From contig CAXNAA020000177.1 in assembly GCA_964200075.2 (NCBI GenBank), forward strand, positions 1 through 25,165: a stretch of 25,165 bases of DNA. The letters are read 5' to 3'. Position 1 is the stretch's first letter. Each line of letters opens with the position of its first letter. Below are positions 11,501-20,008 of the stretch, one piece after another. The position numbers and the translations under genes are program-made. Below the pieces are notes generated by a model. The model was not told the DNA's origin and did not search any database. It saw only the letters and a list, made by a program, of their open reading frames with translations. Source of the stretch: Sphacelaria rigidula. Its lineage: Eukaryota > Phaeophyceae > Sphacelariales.

Positions 11501-14500
11501 CGTAGCTCCGGCCAATGAAGTCACCACCGGCTCTAGTGAGCACAGGGTGCGTTCGATTGGTCCCGCCGATGACTCCTTCGACTTCCTCCGCTAACCTTTT
11601 TTTGTCCATCGCTGAGATGCTCGAGAGTGTGGAGTGGGTTGCGTGGAAGGTCCAAACACGAGTAGAACGTCAACAACGACGTATGTATTATAACACGCGA
11701 GCTGCATTGGGTTGTAAACATGTCGATGCTCTCGGTTGGGCTTGAAACTTGAATGCTTTGATATTTGAAACTTGCCGTGCCGGCGAAGGCTCCTAGTTTT
11801 TACCTGGATTATATTCATTTGTAGCGGGGGTCGTCTGCTGTTTTGTGCAGTTGATTTTGACATGCTCCATGTTCCATCTTTTCTTTCGTCGATGTTTCCG
11901 CGCTCCGCCACATGCATCAGGTTCATATCCCCAAAATACCAAGTATGCCCGTTTGGCGAGAACCGAGAGTGCCTTTTTCAGGCTATATAGGGATTCGAGA
12001 TCGAGATTGATATAACTGCGGTTCGAAATAATGAGCACACCCCAAATCCCCCTCGGAGTCATGAACCCAGCTGCACGCTGAGAAGATACAAATTTCCCGC
12101 GGTATCCGTTGTACTCTTCTCCGTCGATGCAGGTGGACATCACGGGCCCCCCCAAGGCAATTGTCGCCGCCCGACACGCTCTTGAAGCACGTGTTCAGGA
12201 GTGGAAGACGACCAACGCCAGCCAAAATGGCGGCGTGGAGGTTCCTGAGGTGTCGCTCAAAGTGGCCGTGCCGCAACCCCTCATCGGGCACATCATCGGC
12301 AAGGGGGGATCGTTCGTTCGCGAAGTTCTCAAGGAAACGCACGTTCAGGTACGTGCGTCGCGGAACCTGTCCACGGACCCGGACAAAATGGACCCGAAGC
12401 CAGCGATCGCACGAGTGAAGTATTGGGAACAGTGCTGACCTTCAGCGTGCCCGTTGCAAACTTGAACCGTGCGAATTATCACCAGCTAGTCCGATTTTTT
12501 TTTTTTCAAATATTGCTGTGTTGTGACGGTTCGCTGAAATATACTCGCGCTGGTGGTGCTGATTATCCACCCAGATCTTCTCAAGACTCGAAAACGACTC
12601 GTGCGTCTTCCATGTTTTTCTCGTCCAGGTGAAGATCATGCAAGATACCGAGTCGCCCACGCTTTGGGGTGATGCATGCTGCGTGTTGCTGTCGGGCACC
12701 ACGCAGGATGTGATGAACGCTCAGCAAATGATCCTCGAGAGGATTGCAAACATCAGCGATCGCCTGAAAGACATGGTACGATAATCCTCTCTCCCGAATG
12801 ATAACCACGAACAGGCTCATAAGTTTCACGTGGTGCATCAGTTGTTTTCGTCAAATCCGTACGTTCATCTTGTGGGCCATCTTCGCTCTCTATTTTGACC
12901 CTTCACGTTTTTCAAAGATGGGCAACCCCGGAGGTCGTTATCTAGTAAGTGACGATGCCGTGACTTCTCTTGTCTGTCTCTCGTCTGTTTACCTTTGTCC
13001 CTCATACTGCAAGGTCCCCAACGCGGTCACGCCTGCTCCCGGTTCAGACCCCGATGATCAAATGAGGGTTCTGGAGGTGAACATTCAGCTCCCCGATGGC
13101 CCGCCACCGGTTCACCAAGGCCCCCCTCCCGGCGCATTCCAGGTGCTTACCTCCGGCGTTGAAGATGTTACGAGTGCATTTAGCCCCTACACCGCAACTC
13201 GTTCTGTATGACTATTTTTCCGCATGTGCTTCCGACTTACTTTTGTGATCATGCGTGAAACGCATGAACCATACCACCCCACGCACACTGAGTTGCCTAT
13301 AACATCCGGGACTGGGTTCAATATTTATTTTTCGCTGACGTGTCATCGTATTCGTTGTCGTCCCCTTGTGTCCCTTGCAATTCATGACTCCGAACATGCA
13401 GCAGCAACCTCCATTCGGTTTCCCTCCGTACAACGGTGGACAGGGACCCCCCGGAGGGCCCTTCATGGTGAGCCATGGCTTGGGGATCTAGTCGGTGAAG
13501 TCCGGTGCACTACTCTGAAACGCATGGGTTTCATCCCATCATTTTTCTTCATACAAGTATCAGCTACAACGTGTAGTAGTCCGTTGTACTTGATTCATAT
13601 GGAAATATTGAAAATTTCTCGTTTTTGCTGGCGTCGTTTTGTTGTCAACTTCTACTCAGCAGGGAGGACCGGGGGGGCCCGGAGGACCGCCACCCGGACA
13701 GGGCCCGCCGTATCAGCCATCATTCCAAAACCAGGGGCCTCCCTTCCAAAACCAGGGCCCCCCGCCGCAACAGGGGCCTTTCCACGGTGGTCCCAACCAT
13801 GGTCCTCAAGCATCGCCTTCTGGACCACCGCGTGATGTGACGGTGAGTTTTCAAGGCGTGCACTGATGACTCGACCAGTGCGCATAGTCGTAAGTGGGTC
13901 TTCAGCCGATATGTGTGGTGCACGGGGATGAAATCAGGGATGAAACAGGGGTACGAAAGGTTTGGCCTTTCCTGCGTTGTTGCTGTTGGAGCTCTTCATC
14001 GTGATGTGAGGTTTCTCGGCTGAGTTGGAGGAAAAAGAACGTGTGTTCAATGTTCGTCCAATGAAGTCACTGCATCCTACCCTGGATCCTTATCCGATTT
14101 TTTTCTGATCGTTTCAGTCGAACGCCTTCTGCACGTCGTGTCGTGCAACATGGCATTCAGCTCCCCTCGTTTCCCCCTTCCCCTCCCCCCCTCCCTCCCC
14201 CCAACCACACCAGTGATGGTATGTTCCGGAAAAAATGTTGACACAGCGTCGAAAAAAAAAACCAAGACCCAATTCTAACACGATGGTACCTTTCTCATGC
14301 CTGTCCGATGATGATATTCACATTCTCCTTACACGCAGTTCACGTCCATCGCACAGCTTAGTGCACCCGGGCTAATTCGTACCGTCAAGACGAAGACAGG
14401 TCTGGATCTCATGGTGGACAACGGGTCCGTTGGATCGATCATCGGTAAGGGTGGCCTGACCATCCGTCGTCTTACAGGGGAGAGCGGTGTGACCATCCAG

Positions 14501-17423
14501 GTCCAGGGGCGTGACGATGCGGTGACCAACCGTGAGCGCAGGGTGGCGTTGACATCGGTGAGGGAAAAGTGCATAAGCGGGTTCATTTTGTTTTAAGCGG
14601 GTTCATTTTGTTTTAAGCGGGTTCATTTTGTTTTGTTGGCACCATCTCGTCATCGCCCTTCTTGACGGAACAGCGTGGGTTTTTCTACTTGGCAAACAAA
14701 AGATTGGAGATGCAGACTGTCGACAAGCAAGTTGGTCTCAACCGTGGATTTTCCTCCCTCCGAAACGGTCACCGTCGCGGTTCTGTTTGCCCTGAGCTCC
14801 CATCGTCTTCGCAATGTTTTCTGTTCTGATCGATATTCGCCTCGGACGCTTTAGTCTTTGCATGATTTACGCGATATACGGCCGAGATCGATTTAACTCG
14901 TTCACTAAAGCCACGGAAGCGTACTGTTTGAGTAATCCGTCATCTTTCGGCCTCTGCTTGTACGTTGTGCTAACGCCAAAATGGGCGACGTGATGATCGG
15001 AAACTCTTCGCAGAATGACGACGCAGCCTTGCTGAAGGCGTCCAATCTTATCTGTCAAGTCCTGCGCACGAACGAGATGCGCGCTAATGAGGCTAAACGG
15101 AACGCGGGCGGAATGAATGGTGCAGGACCGGGTCCCGGTCAAGGCGCACCAAGTCACAGTGGACCAGGGGTACCGGGCCAGTACAACTCGGGCAAGGGAG
15201 GGCCCCCGGGAGGACCCAACGGGCCCGGCGGGTACCAGGTCAACCAGCCGCCACCTGTAAGCGCATACGCTGTATGAAATATTGTAGCCTGTGCCAGACG
15301 ATTTGGACAAATAACTTTCAACAAGGGATTCGCTCAGTTTCATTGGCCTCGTGCTCGACAAGCCCCCTTCTTTCAACTCGTCATTATCACTGAGTAATCG
15401 TCAACAGACCACATCACATGCAAAACAGCGAGGGGCCACACAGGCAAAAATCGTCGATCCAGGATCCCCTGTCCCCTGCCACTGCTTCAATAGAGGATGC
15501 GATTATACTGACACTTGCGGCTTGGTATCATTCGGCCACAGCATTCTCCGAGCGAGTTCGAGTCGAGTCATTTCTCACCTCTCGTGTCAGATATCGCGAA
15601 CAACTAGGGTCTCTTCTTTTGTTCCGGATTCTGAGAGGGATGTTTCTCTTCTCATGGTCGACCTTTTTTCTAAGGCAATCGATTTATGATCGTGAAGCTG
15701 GTCGTATGAAAATATTGTGGCGGATTTCAAATTTGAGGGTAAATCTAGAAACAGGGATGTAGGTACGTCGAACCCGGCTTGTTGACGGAAAGTCGGGATT
15801 CTCTCCGTTAGAACGTCATGTTCATTCTATACTGATTAGCTGATTTTCCTGGGGCGTTATTTATTTTCAGCACATCCGTTTCTTGTCGACACTGTGCTGT
15901 GTGGAAAACAAAAATCGCGATTTGATGGGTCGTGATTCCCCCCATGCCTCAACTCGTAAATGGTTGAAATAATGGCCCATCAGATGAGGATTTTCGTTCT
16001 TGACCGCACTTGTTCGGTCAAAAACTCATGTGCTGAGACCCAGCCTTTGGGCTTGGTACATGGTGTACTCGTGTTGACAAAAGTGATACGTAACACCTGA
16101 GCTTGTGTCCCGCCATCCACCCGTTCTCACGAAAACAGCAGCAGCAGCAGCAGCAGCCTCCGCAACAGCAGCAACCCCAGCAGCAGCAGCAGCAGCAGCC
16201 GCCGCAGCAGCAACAATTCCAGTACGCTCCTGCCCCCGCAGTCACCTCTTACCAACCTCAGGGGTACCCCGCGCAGCAACAGGCGCCGGGACAGAACCCC
16301 CAGCAGCCTTTCCAGCAGTACGCGCCCGCTGTCCAGACCCAGACTGCGCCGCAGCAGGTCGCCGCTCAACCTGTTCCTCAGCAAACAGCCCCGACACAGT
16401 ATGCTGCTCAGCCGCAACAACAACCCCAAGCGGTGTACTACCAGGTACTTTGTGTGAAAATGTGTCATTTCGTGATTTCACCCTCGATTTCTTCAATGGC
16501 CCTCAGAGTTTCAACACGCTTCGATAGCTGACTGCGGTACGTGCTGTGGTCTCTCGCTCCCCTTTAACATCAAGTACTGAGAAAAGCAATGAATTGCCTT
16601 GAATTTAAAATGCTCGGGTTGAAGTACAGCAACAAACATCGTGCACACGCTGATGAATTCGAAAGGTGGACGTCTTCGCTAATTGCGTACAGGAGCCCCC
16701 GCCTCTCGGGTGTTGAACAAACACTTACTCGTCCGCTATCCATATTTTAGGGATTCCTTGACGAGTGGCCATCGACTCGACTCCGCAAGTGGTGGCGACG
16801 AAAGCATGTTTTTTCTCACCTTTGCGTGTGTGTATCACCGTCCTTCGCTGACTTTTGAATCGTGGCAATAACAACAGCCTACCGCTAACGGTCAGCCGCA
16901 GGGTGCCGCGCAGGGCGCGCAGCTTCAGTACCCTCAGCAGACTGCCCAACAGCAACAGCAGCCTCAGGGTGTTCAGCAGCAACAGCAGCAGCAGAGGCAG
17001 CCGCAGCAACAACAATCTGTCCCTATGCAGCAGTCTGCGCCCATGCAGCAGCAAGTGCTCCCCCTTCAGCAGCCCCAGCAACAACAGCCGCAGCAGCAGC
17101 AGGCGCAACAGCAGCAGGCGCAGCAGCAACAAGCCGCGCCAGGCGCAGCGGTTGCCACGCCAGCGCCGGTGTACGGCTGGGTAAGTTTCGCTGATATTCA
17201 TGTCATGTCCAGGCCGGGAGAGCCGTTCCAATTACGTAGCATCTAATTCGAACCCGTCCCGTTGTGTACCTGTAATTTACGTCAAGTCTGTCTGGTTCTT
17301 TCATCGGATCTTGTCCTGCAGGTGTACGACCCCGCGACTGGCACATACACTGCTGCCCCCGCAGCCGCTACCGCAACCCCCACGGCTCAGGGCTTCCAGC
17401 CTCAGCCATACCAGCAGCGCTGA
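8520..17423 (+). CDS. Five-KH-domain RNA-binding protein with P/G-rich linker and Q-rich tail (17 exons)
   Basis: Predicted to bind single-stranded RNA or DNA and act in mRNA processing, stability or transcription, as FUBP/KSRP and hnRNP K/PCBP proteins do; the exact role is inferred. Exons: 8520-8621, 9045-9116, 9810-9965, 10462-10629, 10965-11099, 11364-11546, 12133-12348, 12629-12775, 12918-12944, 13014-13142, 13402-13467, 13660-13842, 14339-14557, 15014-15256, 16139-16444, 16878-17180, 17322-17423. Every exon length is a multiple of three, every donor is GT and every acceptor AG, and the joined frame is open to the TGA at 17421, giving about 918 residues. KH domains lie at about residues 21-97, 139-207, 224-296, 307-386 and 547-618, with GXXG loops GKGG, GKGG, GHRG, GKGG and GKGG. 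The N-terminus has a basic KRQR stretch, possibly a nuclear localisation signal. FUBP has four KH domains, so five is not a standard match. The start is the first Met of the first recognised exon, but that frame is open upstream and a further start exon is possible. Confidence 0.88.
8580..9926 (+). other. KH domain 1 (exons 1-3)
   Basis: The domain is encoded by the end of exon 1, all of the 72-nt exon 2 and the first three quarters of exon 3. Exon 2 holds the core: GMLIGKGGAGLRDMQEKSRVK, with the GKGG loop at residues 42-45 after an Ile. Exon 3 continues with VTLQETKSMP, then GVGLSGSLESICAVEKIIFEKLD, a final strand and C-terminal helix typical of type-I KH folds. Introns 1 and 2 interrupt the domain at 8622-9044 and 9117-9809; intron 2 falls just before the second core strand (RVK|VTL). 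Confidence 0.85.
9561..9670 (+). repeat. GGAT-rich imperfect repeat in intron 2
   Basis: A short (ATGG)n run near 9561 is followed about 70 bp later by a second GGATGGATGG run near 9634. Both are followed by similar AT-rich text (CACTATTTGG / CAATATTTGG and a GGGCAAGG / GGACAGGG stretch). This looks like a decayed local duplication. Intron 2 (9117-9809) otherwise shows nothing recognisable. Confidence 0.5.
10546..11087 (+). other. KH domain 2 (exons 4-5)
   Basis: Exon 4 gives the first strand and GXXG helix (VRVVRWVMDNAHCGWLIG, then KGGSGIKNIE), with GKGG at residues 156-159. Exon 5 supplies ATSGAEVRVANEKAM, the strand GERMVYVKGT and the last helix TARDQALDLIRG. The Ile/Leu before GKGG and the glycine in the strand turn fit the KH consensus. 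Intron 4 (10630-10964) splits the domain directly after the GXXG helix. Before the domain, exon 4 encodes an acidic, Ala-rich stretch (DEYEMAYQEAVAAG) that may be linker. Confidence 0.87.
11214..11363 (+). repeat. 75-bp tandem duplication including the exon 6 splice acceptor
   Basis: Two copies, 11214-11288 and 11289-11363, each begin TGACCCCGACAAGCCTCGTG and end in ACACRAAACAG. They differ at only a few bases. The second ends exactly at the acceptor of exon 6; the first ends in an equivalent CAG at 11286-11288. If the upstream acceptor were used in phase 0, the first codon of the extension would be TGA. Confidence 0.92.
11400..12204 (+). other. KH domain 3 (exons 6-7), GHRG loop
   Basis: Exon 6 reads AAVHVPAKCVGYILGHRG, then ASIQAMTEKTGATLRVAPAN. 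The GXXG loop is GHRG (residues 239-242), which keeps a basic residue in the loop. The domain finishes in exon 7 with VDITGPPKAIVAARHALEAR, a clear last strand and helix. Intron 6 (11547-12132) lies immediately before that strand (SEHR|VDITG). The 3' splice site that starts exon 6 sits at the end of a 75-bp tandem duplication, described separately. Confidence 0.87.
12235..12754 (+). other. KH domain 4 (exons 7-8)
   Basis: Exon 7 ends with VSLKVAVPQPLIGHIIGKGG followed by SFVREVLKETHVQ, with GKGG at residues 328-331. Exon 8 adds VKIMQDTESPTLWGD, the strand ACCVLLSGT and the helix TQDVMNAQQMILERIANI. Intron 7 (12349-12628) splits the domain at HVQ|VKI, the same structural position as intron 2 in KH1 (RVK|VTL), which hints at descent of both domains from a duplicated, already split unit. 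Confidence 0.88.
12918..12944 (+). other. 27-nt microexon (exon 9) followed by a 69-nt frame-open intron
   Basis: Exon 9 encodes only MGNPGGRYL. It follows acceptor CAAAG at 12913-12917 and precedes donor GTAAGT at 12945. The next intron, 12945-13013, is 69 nt, the shortest in the gene. Its length is a multiple of three and it has no stop in the reading frame, so keeping it would insert 23 codons without changing the frame. The exon was called because it joins exons 8 and 10 in phase and reads as Gly/Pro linker. Direct 8-to-10 splicing would also stay in frame. Confidence 0.6.
13014..13842 (+). other. Pro/Gly-rich linker (exons 10-12)
   Basis: Exons 10-12 encode a low-complexity linker between KH4 and KH5, rich in Pro, Gly, Gln and Phe. 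Exon 12 repeats the motif FQNQGPP (FQNQGPPFQNQGPP). Exon 14 after KH5 has a similar GPGPGQG/GGPPGGPNGPGG composition. Such stretches are usually disordered, and in FUBP/KSRP and hnRNP proteins they serve in flexible spacing or protein contacts; that role is inferred here. The acceptors of exons 11 and 12 are CAGCAG tandem sites, so the exact first Gln of each exon is uncertain. Confidence 0.8.
14393..15064 (+). other. KH domain 5 (exons 13-14)
   Basis: Exon 13 carries LDLMVDNGSVGSIIGKGG, then LTIRRLTGESGVTIQVQG and RERRVALTS, with GKGG at residues 564-567. Exon 14 begins with NDDAALLKASNLICQVL, the C-terminal helix. The splice at RVALTS|NDDAAL restores an ordinary KH strand-helix ending, which is why the acceptor at 15011-15013 was chosen over others nearby. 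The domain is about 160 residues after KH4, separated by the Pro/Gly-rich linker of exons 9-12. Confidence 0.87.
14575..14634 (+). repeat. 20-bp tandem triplication in intron 13
   Basis: Three identical 20-bp units (AAGCGGGTTCATTTTGTTTT) lie head to tail 17 bp after the exon 13 donor. No mismatch is seen between units. They look like a recent local duplication. No coding function is visible, though the T-rich units could affect splicing. Confidence 0.93.
15257..16138 (+). other. Intron 14, the longest within the recognised CDS, no further feature seen
   Basis: This 882-bp stretch separates the KH5 exon from the Q-rich tail. Frames inside it are open for up to about 115 codons but have no family resemblance and break on both sides. 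I see no nested gene, repeat or RNA gene. The other introns above 300 bp (introns 1, 3, 4, 6, 12, 13 and 15) also show nothing beyond the repeats listed separately. Confidence 0.6.
16139..17180 (+). other. Poly-Gln/Pro tail (exons 15-16)
   Basis: Exons 15 (16139-16444) and 16 (16878-17180) encode about 200 residues dominated by Gln with Pro and Ala. Exon 15 opens with six CAG codons directly after an acceptor that is itself CAG, then has runs of up to seven Gln. The runs mix CAG and CAA, so they are partly interrupted at the DNA level. Prion-like or disordered Q/P tails are common in RNA-binding proteins that join granules; that is an inference. Long Leu- or Ala-rich ORFs in other frames here are shadows of this repeat. 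Confidence 0.85.
17322..17423 (+). other. Last coding exon with aromatic YGW-VYDPATGTY motif and stop
   Basis: Exon 17 begins after TCCTGCAG and reads VYDPATGTYTAAPAAATATP, ending FQPQPYQQR and TGA at 17421-17423. With the end of exon 16 it forms PVYGW|VYDPATGTYT. This resembles short aromatic YDP-x-TG-x-Y repeats seen at the ends of some splicing and RNA-binding proteins such as OCRE-type proteins, and recalls the tyrosine motifs of FUBP, but the match is only by eye. A possible donor (ATTAG|GTGAGG, about 17439-17447) just after the stop could start a 3' UTR intron. Confidence 0.8.
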
Positions 17424-18228
17424 TCACGACAACACGCATTAGGTGAGGTTTGGCTTTCGCTCTGTAAACCACGGGCGCATTGCATACCTCGAGGTTGTCG
17501 TGGTTCCCACCGCTCAATTAAACCCCGAGCCATGCTATACATGAGCTGCAATTCATTATTTGTGGCGCCGTCACTGTGGGAAACCTCTGAGAACTCTGTG
17601 AGGTGTGGCGACGTGCTCCGAAACACCCCATTTTCAACTTGGAGACGCTTCATCAGTTGAAATTTATGGAATACCTGTGTTTCGACGGAAAGACCCACGT
17701 CGGGTGAACATTTGGGTGATCTATTGCCCCTTCCCCGGATTTCTCAAGCTAGTCGAACAAACAGTCCACTTTTGGTTGAAATACACTGTTTCATCTAGCC
17801 CGCCAGCAACATGCCCGCTATCATGATGCAGCACCGAAGAAACCTTGCATAGCTTATTCGTAGCCACTGCCTGCCCCCTAAAGATATTTGAGCGATCTGA
17901 GTTTTTTTCTATATCATCTGTTGTCATGAGGCCTCGAAACTTCCTCGCATAGCTTAATTTTTGTCACTCCCCCCTCTCACGAAATTATTCGAGCCATACG
18001 AGCTCCTTTTTTTTGATGCGAAGTAAATTCTCGAAATACTTCAACATCTGAGTTTTTTTGCAGAGTAATTTTTTCAATTCTAGCCCCGTACTCCATAATC
18101 AGTCCTGACCGATATTTCCTCTGCTCTGATGCACCAAAATCTTGTTGACGAGGTCATTCTGCTGCCGCCTTTCCTTCTCATGATCAGTTGGTGCCAATTT
18201 TAGTTTTACCCGTTGCATAGCACCCTCC
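17424..18228. other. 3' flank of the KH gene with a weak approximately 100-bp repeat
   Basis: No gene is recognised. Around 17841-18060 there is an imperfect repetition: GCATAGCTTA occurs at 17847 and again at 17947, each followed by a C-rich stretch, and ATCTGAGTTTTTTT occurs at 17895 and 18046. A further TTGCATAGC lies near 18214. This may be an old, diverged tandem duplication. No polyadenylation signal for the KH gene could be fixed. Confidence 0.4.
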
Positions 18229-18345
18229 GTGAGGACGTCTTATTTTTTTCTTCAAACACTGCTCCACGTTTCCATTTCCGCTCATCCAACCGCCGCCCCT
18301 TCTCCCCTTTCTTCCTATCCTCTCCCCCGACGTACCGATCCACAC

Positions 18346-18696
18346 ATGGAAACCACCTACATTTGGCACGCTAAACACGAGACAGCTCATGGAGTATTGG
18401 GTGTGTGCCCCTCCACGAGAAGGGCACCATCCGGTTTTGACAGTCGAGCGAACCACAGGCCCCTTTTGACTCGAGCAACTTTTGCAGGTCAAACAAGCAA
18501 GCGAGAATTCACAACGGAAGCACAAACACTCTACCAGACGACACGCGAGAATCCTGCCATTTCGCACCACCTATCCCCGGGGACGATCGACCTACTTTTT
18601 GACTCCGTGAACGAAACGCAATACCGCCAGTGGTGTGCAAGGTCGAACGTTGATGAGTCGTGTTCCCCCATCCATCTTCCCCTCGACCCGTCATGA
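18346..18696 (+). CDS. Small ORF of doubtful status, 116 codons
   Basis: An ATG at 18346 opens a 116-codon frame ending in TGA at 18694-18696. A canonical AATAAA lies 24 bp downstream at 18721-18726. The protein (METTYIWHAKHETAHGVLGV at its start, DLLFDSVNETQYRQWCARSN nearer its end) resembles no family I know. The same frame is open upstream to a GTG at 18229, without an ATG. The opposite strand has an equally long frame, so this may be chance. It is listed because it has an ATG, a stop and a nearby poly(A)-like signal. Confidence 0.18.
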   Translation: METTYIWHAKHETAHGVLGVCPSTRRAPSGFDSRANHRPLLTRATFAGQTSKREFTTEAQTLYQTTRENPAISHHLSPGTIDLLFDSVNETQYRQWCARSNVDESCSPIHLPLDPS

Positions 18697-18726
18697 AAGG
18701 CTGGTCGGCCTCAGATCATGAATAAA

Positions 18727-19358
18727 GATCAAGAAAACTCCCGCGGGAAAGTGGAGCGGAAAAATAAGATTTTAGTCGTGGCGTGTGTGTTTTGAAGTGT
18801 TGCTCTTGTGTTGAATTTTTCCGAGAAATAAGAAGGAGTACAGTATGCCGAAACATGACAAGCTGGGGTATATGTACATGATGTGGAGAGATATAACGCC
18901 TAGGAAGAGTCCCCATTCTAGTAGTACTGAGGTTCGGGGTGACAAGGGTTACAGTTCACGTCGTCGATGGTCTTTTGCTCTAGTTTTGTACGGCATCACA
19001 AAAAGTGCAGAGGGCATTGCCTGACGCCATGTTCCTGCTGTCTGTCGAGTGCGCTTGCAATGGGCGCGGACCAGTCTCATAACTGGTGCACTCGCATGTG
19101 AGGGACGTTCCGAACCTCCGGCCGAAGTGCAGGCGAGAGCACGTTGTTGCATATTTTTTGTCAGGCGACCCTCCACTATTTTCTGTGGCTCTCATCTGAA
19201 TTCTTCTTCATTTTGGTTGTAGCGAGATATCCTGGGATGGATTGAACTAAGAATGTTTTACTCTAGGATTTTTGCGGTCTGTCTCTGTACGAACATGCCA
19301 GCATGGGTGTTGAGTTTGATTGATGCGTTGTATTCCCAGATAGTCCATAGCGTAAACT
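18727..19358. other. No gene recognised
   Basis: Short frames on both strands, none over 76 codons and none with family resemblance. No repeats, tRNA-like elements or clear splice chains were seen. Confidence 0.5.
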
Positions 19359-20008
19359 CTACCGGCTAAATTGCCTTCGTGTGGTTGAAATTGATATACA
19401 TGCATACGCTGTTTCTTCTACATTTCTGCAGAAGCTGAGAGGAAAAACTTTATGGTCTTCTCCAAGCACGGTGTCATCTTCGATGACGTTATCTTTTGGT
19501 GCATCGGGTACACTTTCGCGACACGTCGGGTAGTTTTTACAACACATGAACAGCGGCTCTGCCCTTGACTTGACTCGTGGCGATCATGCATTCGGAATGA
19601 GAGATCATTCTCATAAACGTGTTGGGGCATGAGGTTCCCGGTGGTGAAATGTCAGACGGCTTCACGGCGGACCATGCACCACACTCAGGTCGATGTCGAC
19701 TCATCACTATCGTTTCGAAAGGACTTGATTGGATCCGGTTGAACACACCCATGAGTTTTGAGTCATGATCCGGCCCCTTGTACACTACGAAATCCAGCGC
19801 CTGGCCGGACATGATTGAAATGACGATTCTCAACACGTCCCGTCACGGTTACAATCAACCGAGTGACTGAGGTCGTTTGATAGGTGTGCACGGACGGGTG
19901 AACTTGCGGGGACTGCTTCATGCCGACAGTCGTGTTTTGAAGCTCATGGAACGACGTGTAACGGTGGAGGGTGCTGTTAGTAAAGAGTGAAGTGGTTGAT
20001 TCGTTCGC

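Noticed and set aside
12798-13211. Plus-strand 137-codon ORF running through exons 9 and 10
   Set aside because: It is not a separate gene. It is the KH-gene frame extended through intron 8 sequence, the frame-open intron 9 and the start of intron 10.
16018-17231. Long minus-strand and alternative-frame ORFs over the Q-rich exons (poly-Leu, poly-Cys, poly-Ala or poly-Ser proteins)
   Set aside because: They are frame shadows of CAG/CAA repeats. Only the Gln frame joins in phase with the KH exons and ends at a proper stop.
19537-19836. piggyBac-type transposase
   Set aside because: The segment SGQALDFVVYKGPDHDS recalls a piggyBac motif, but the upstream catalytic Asp context and the downstream DN-FT region are not present in a consistent frame. 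The resemblance is too short to annotate.
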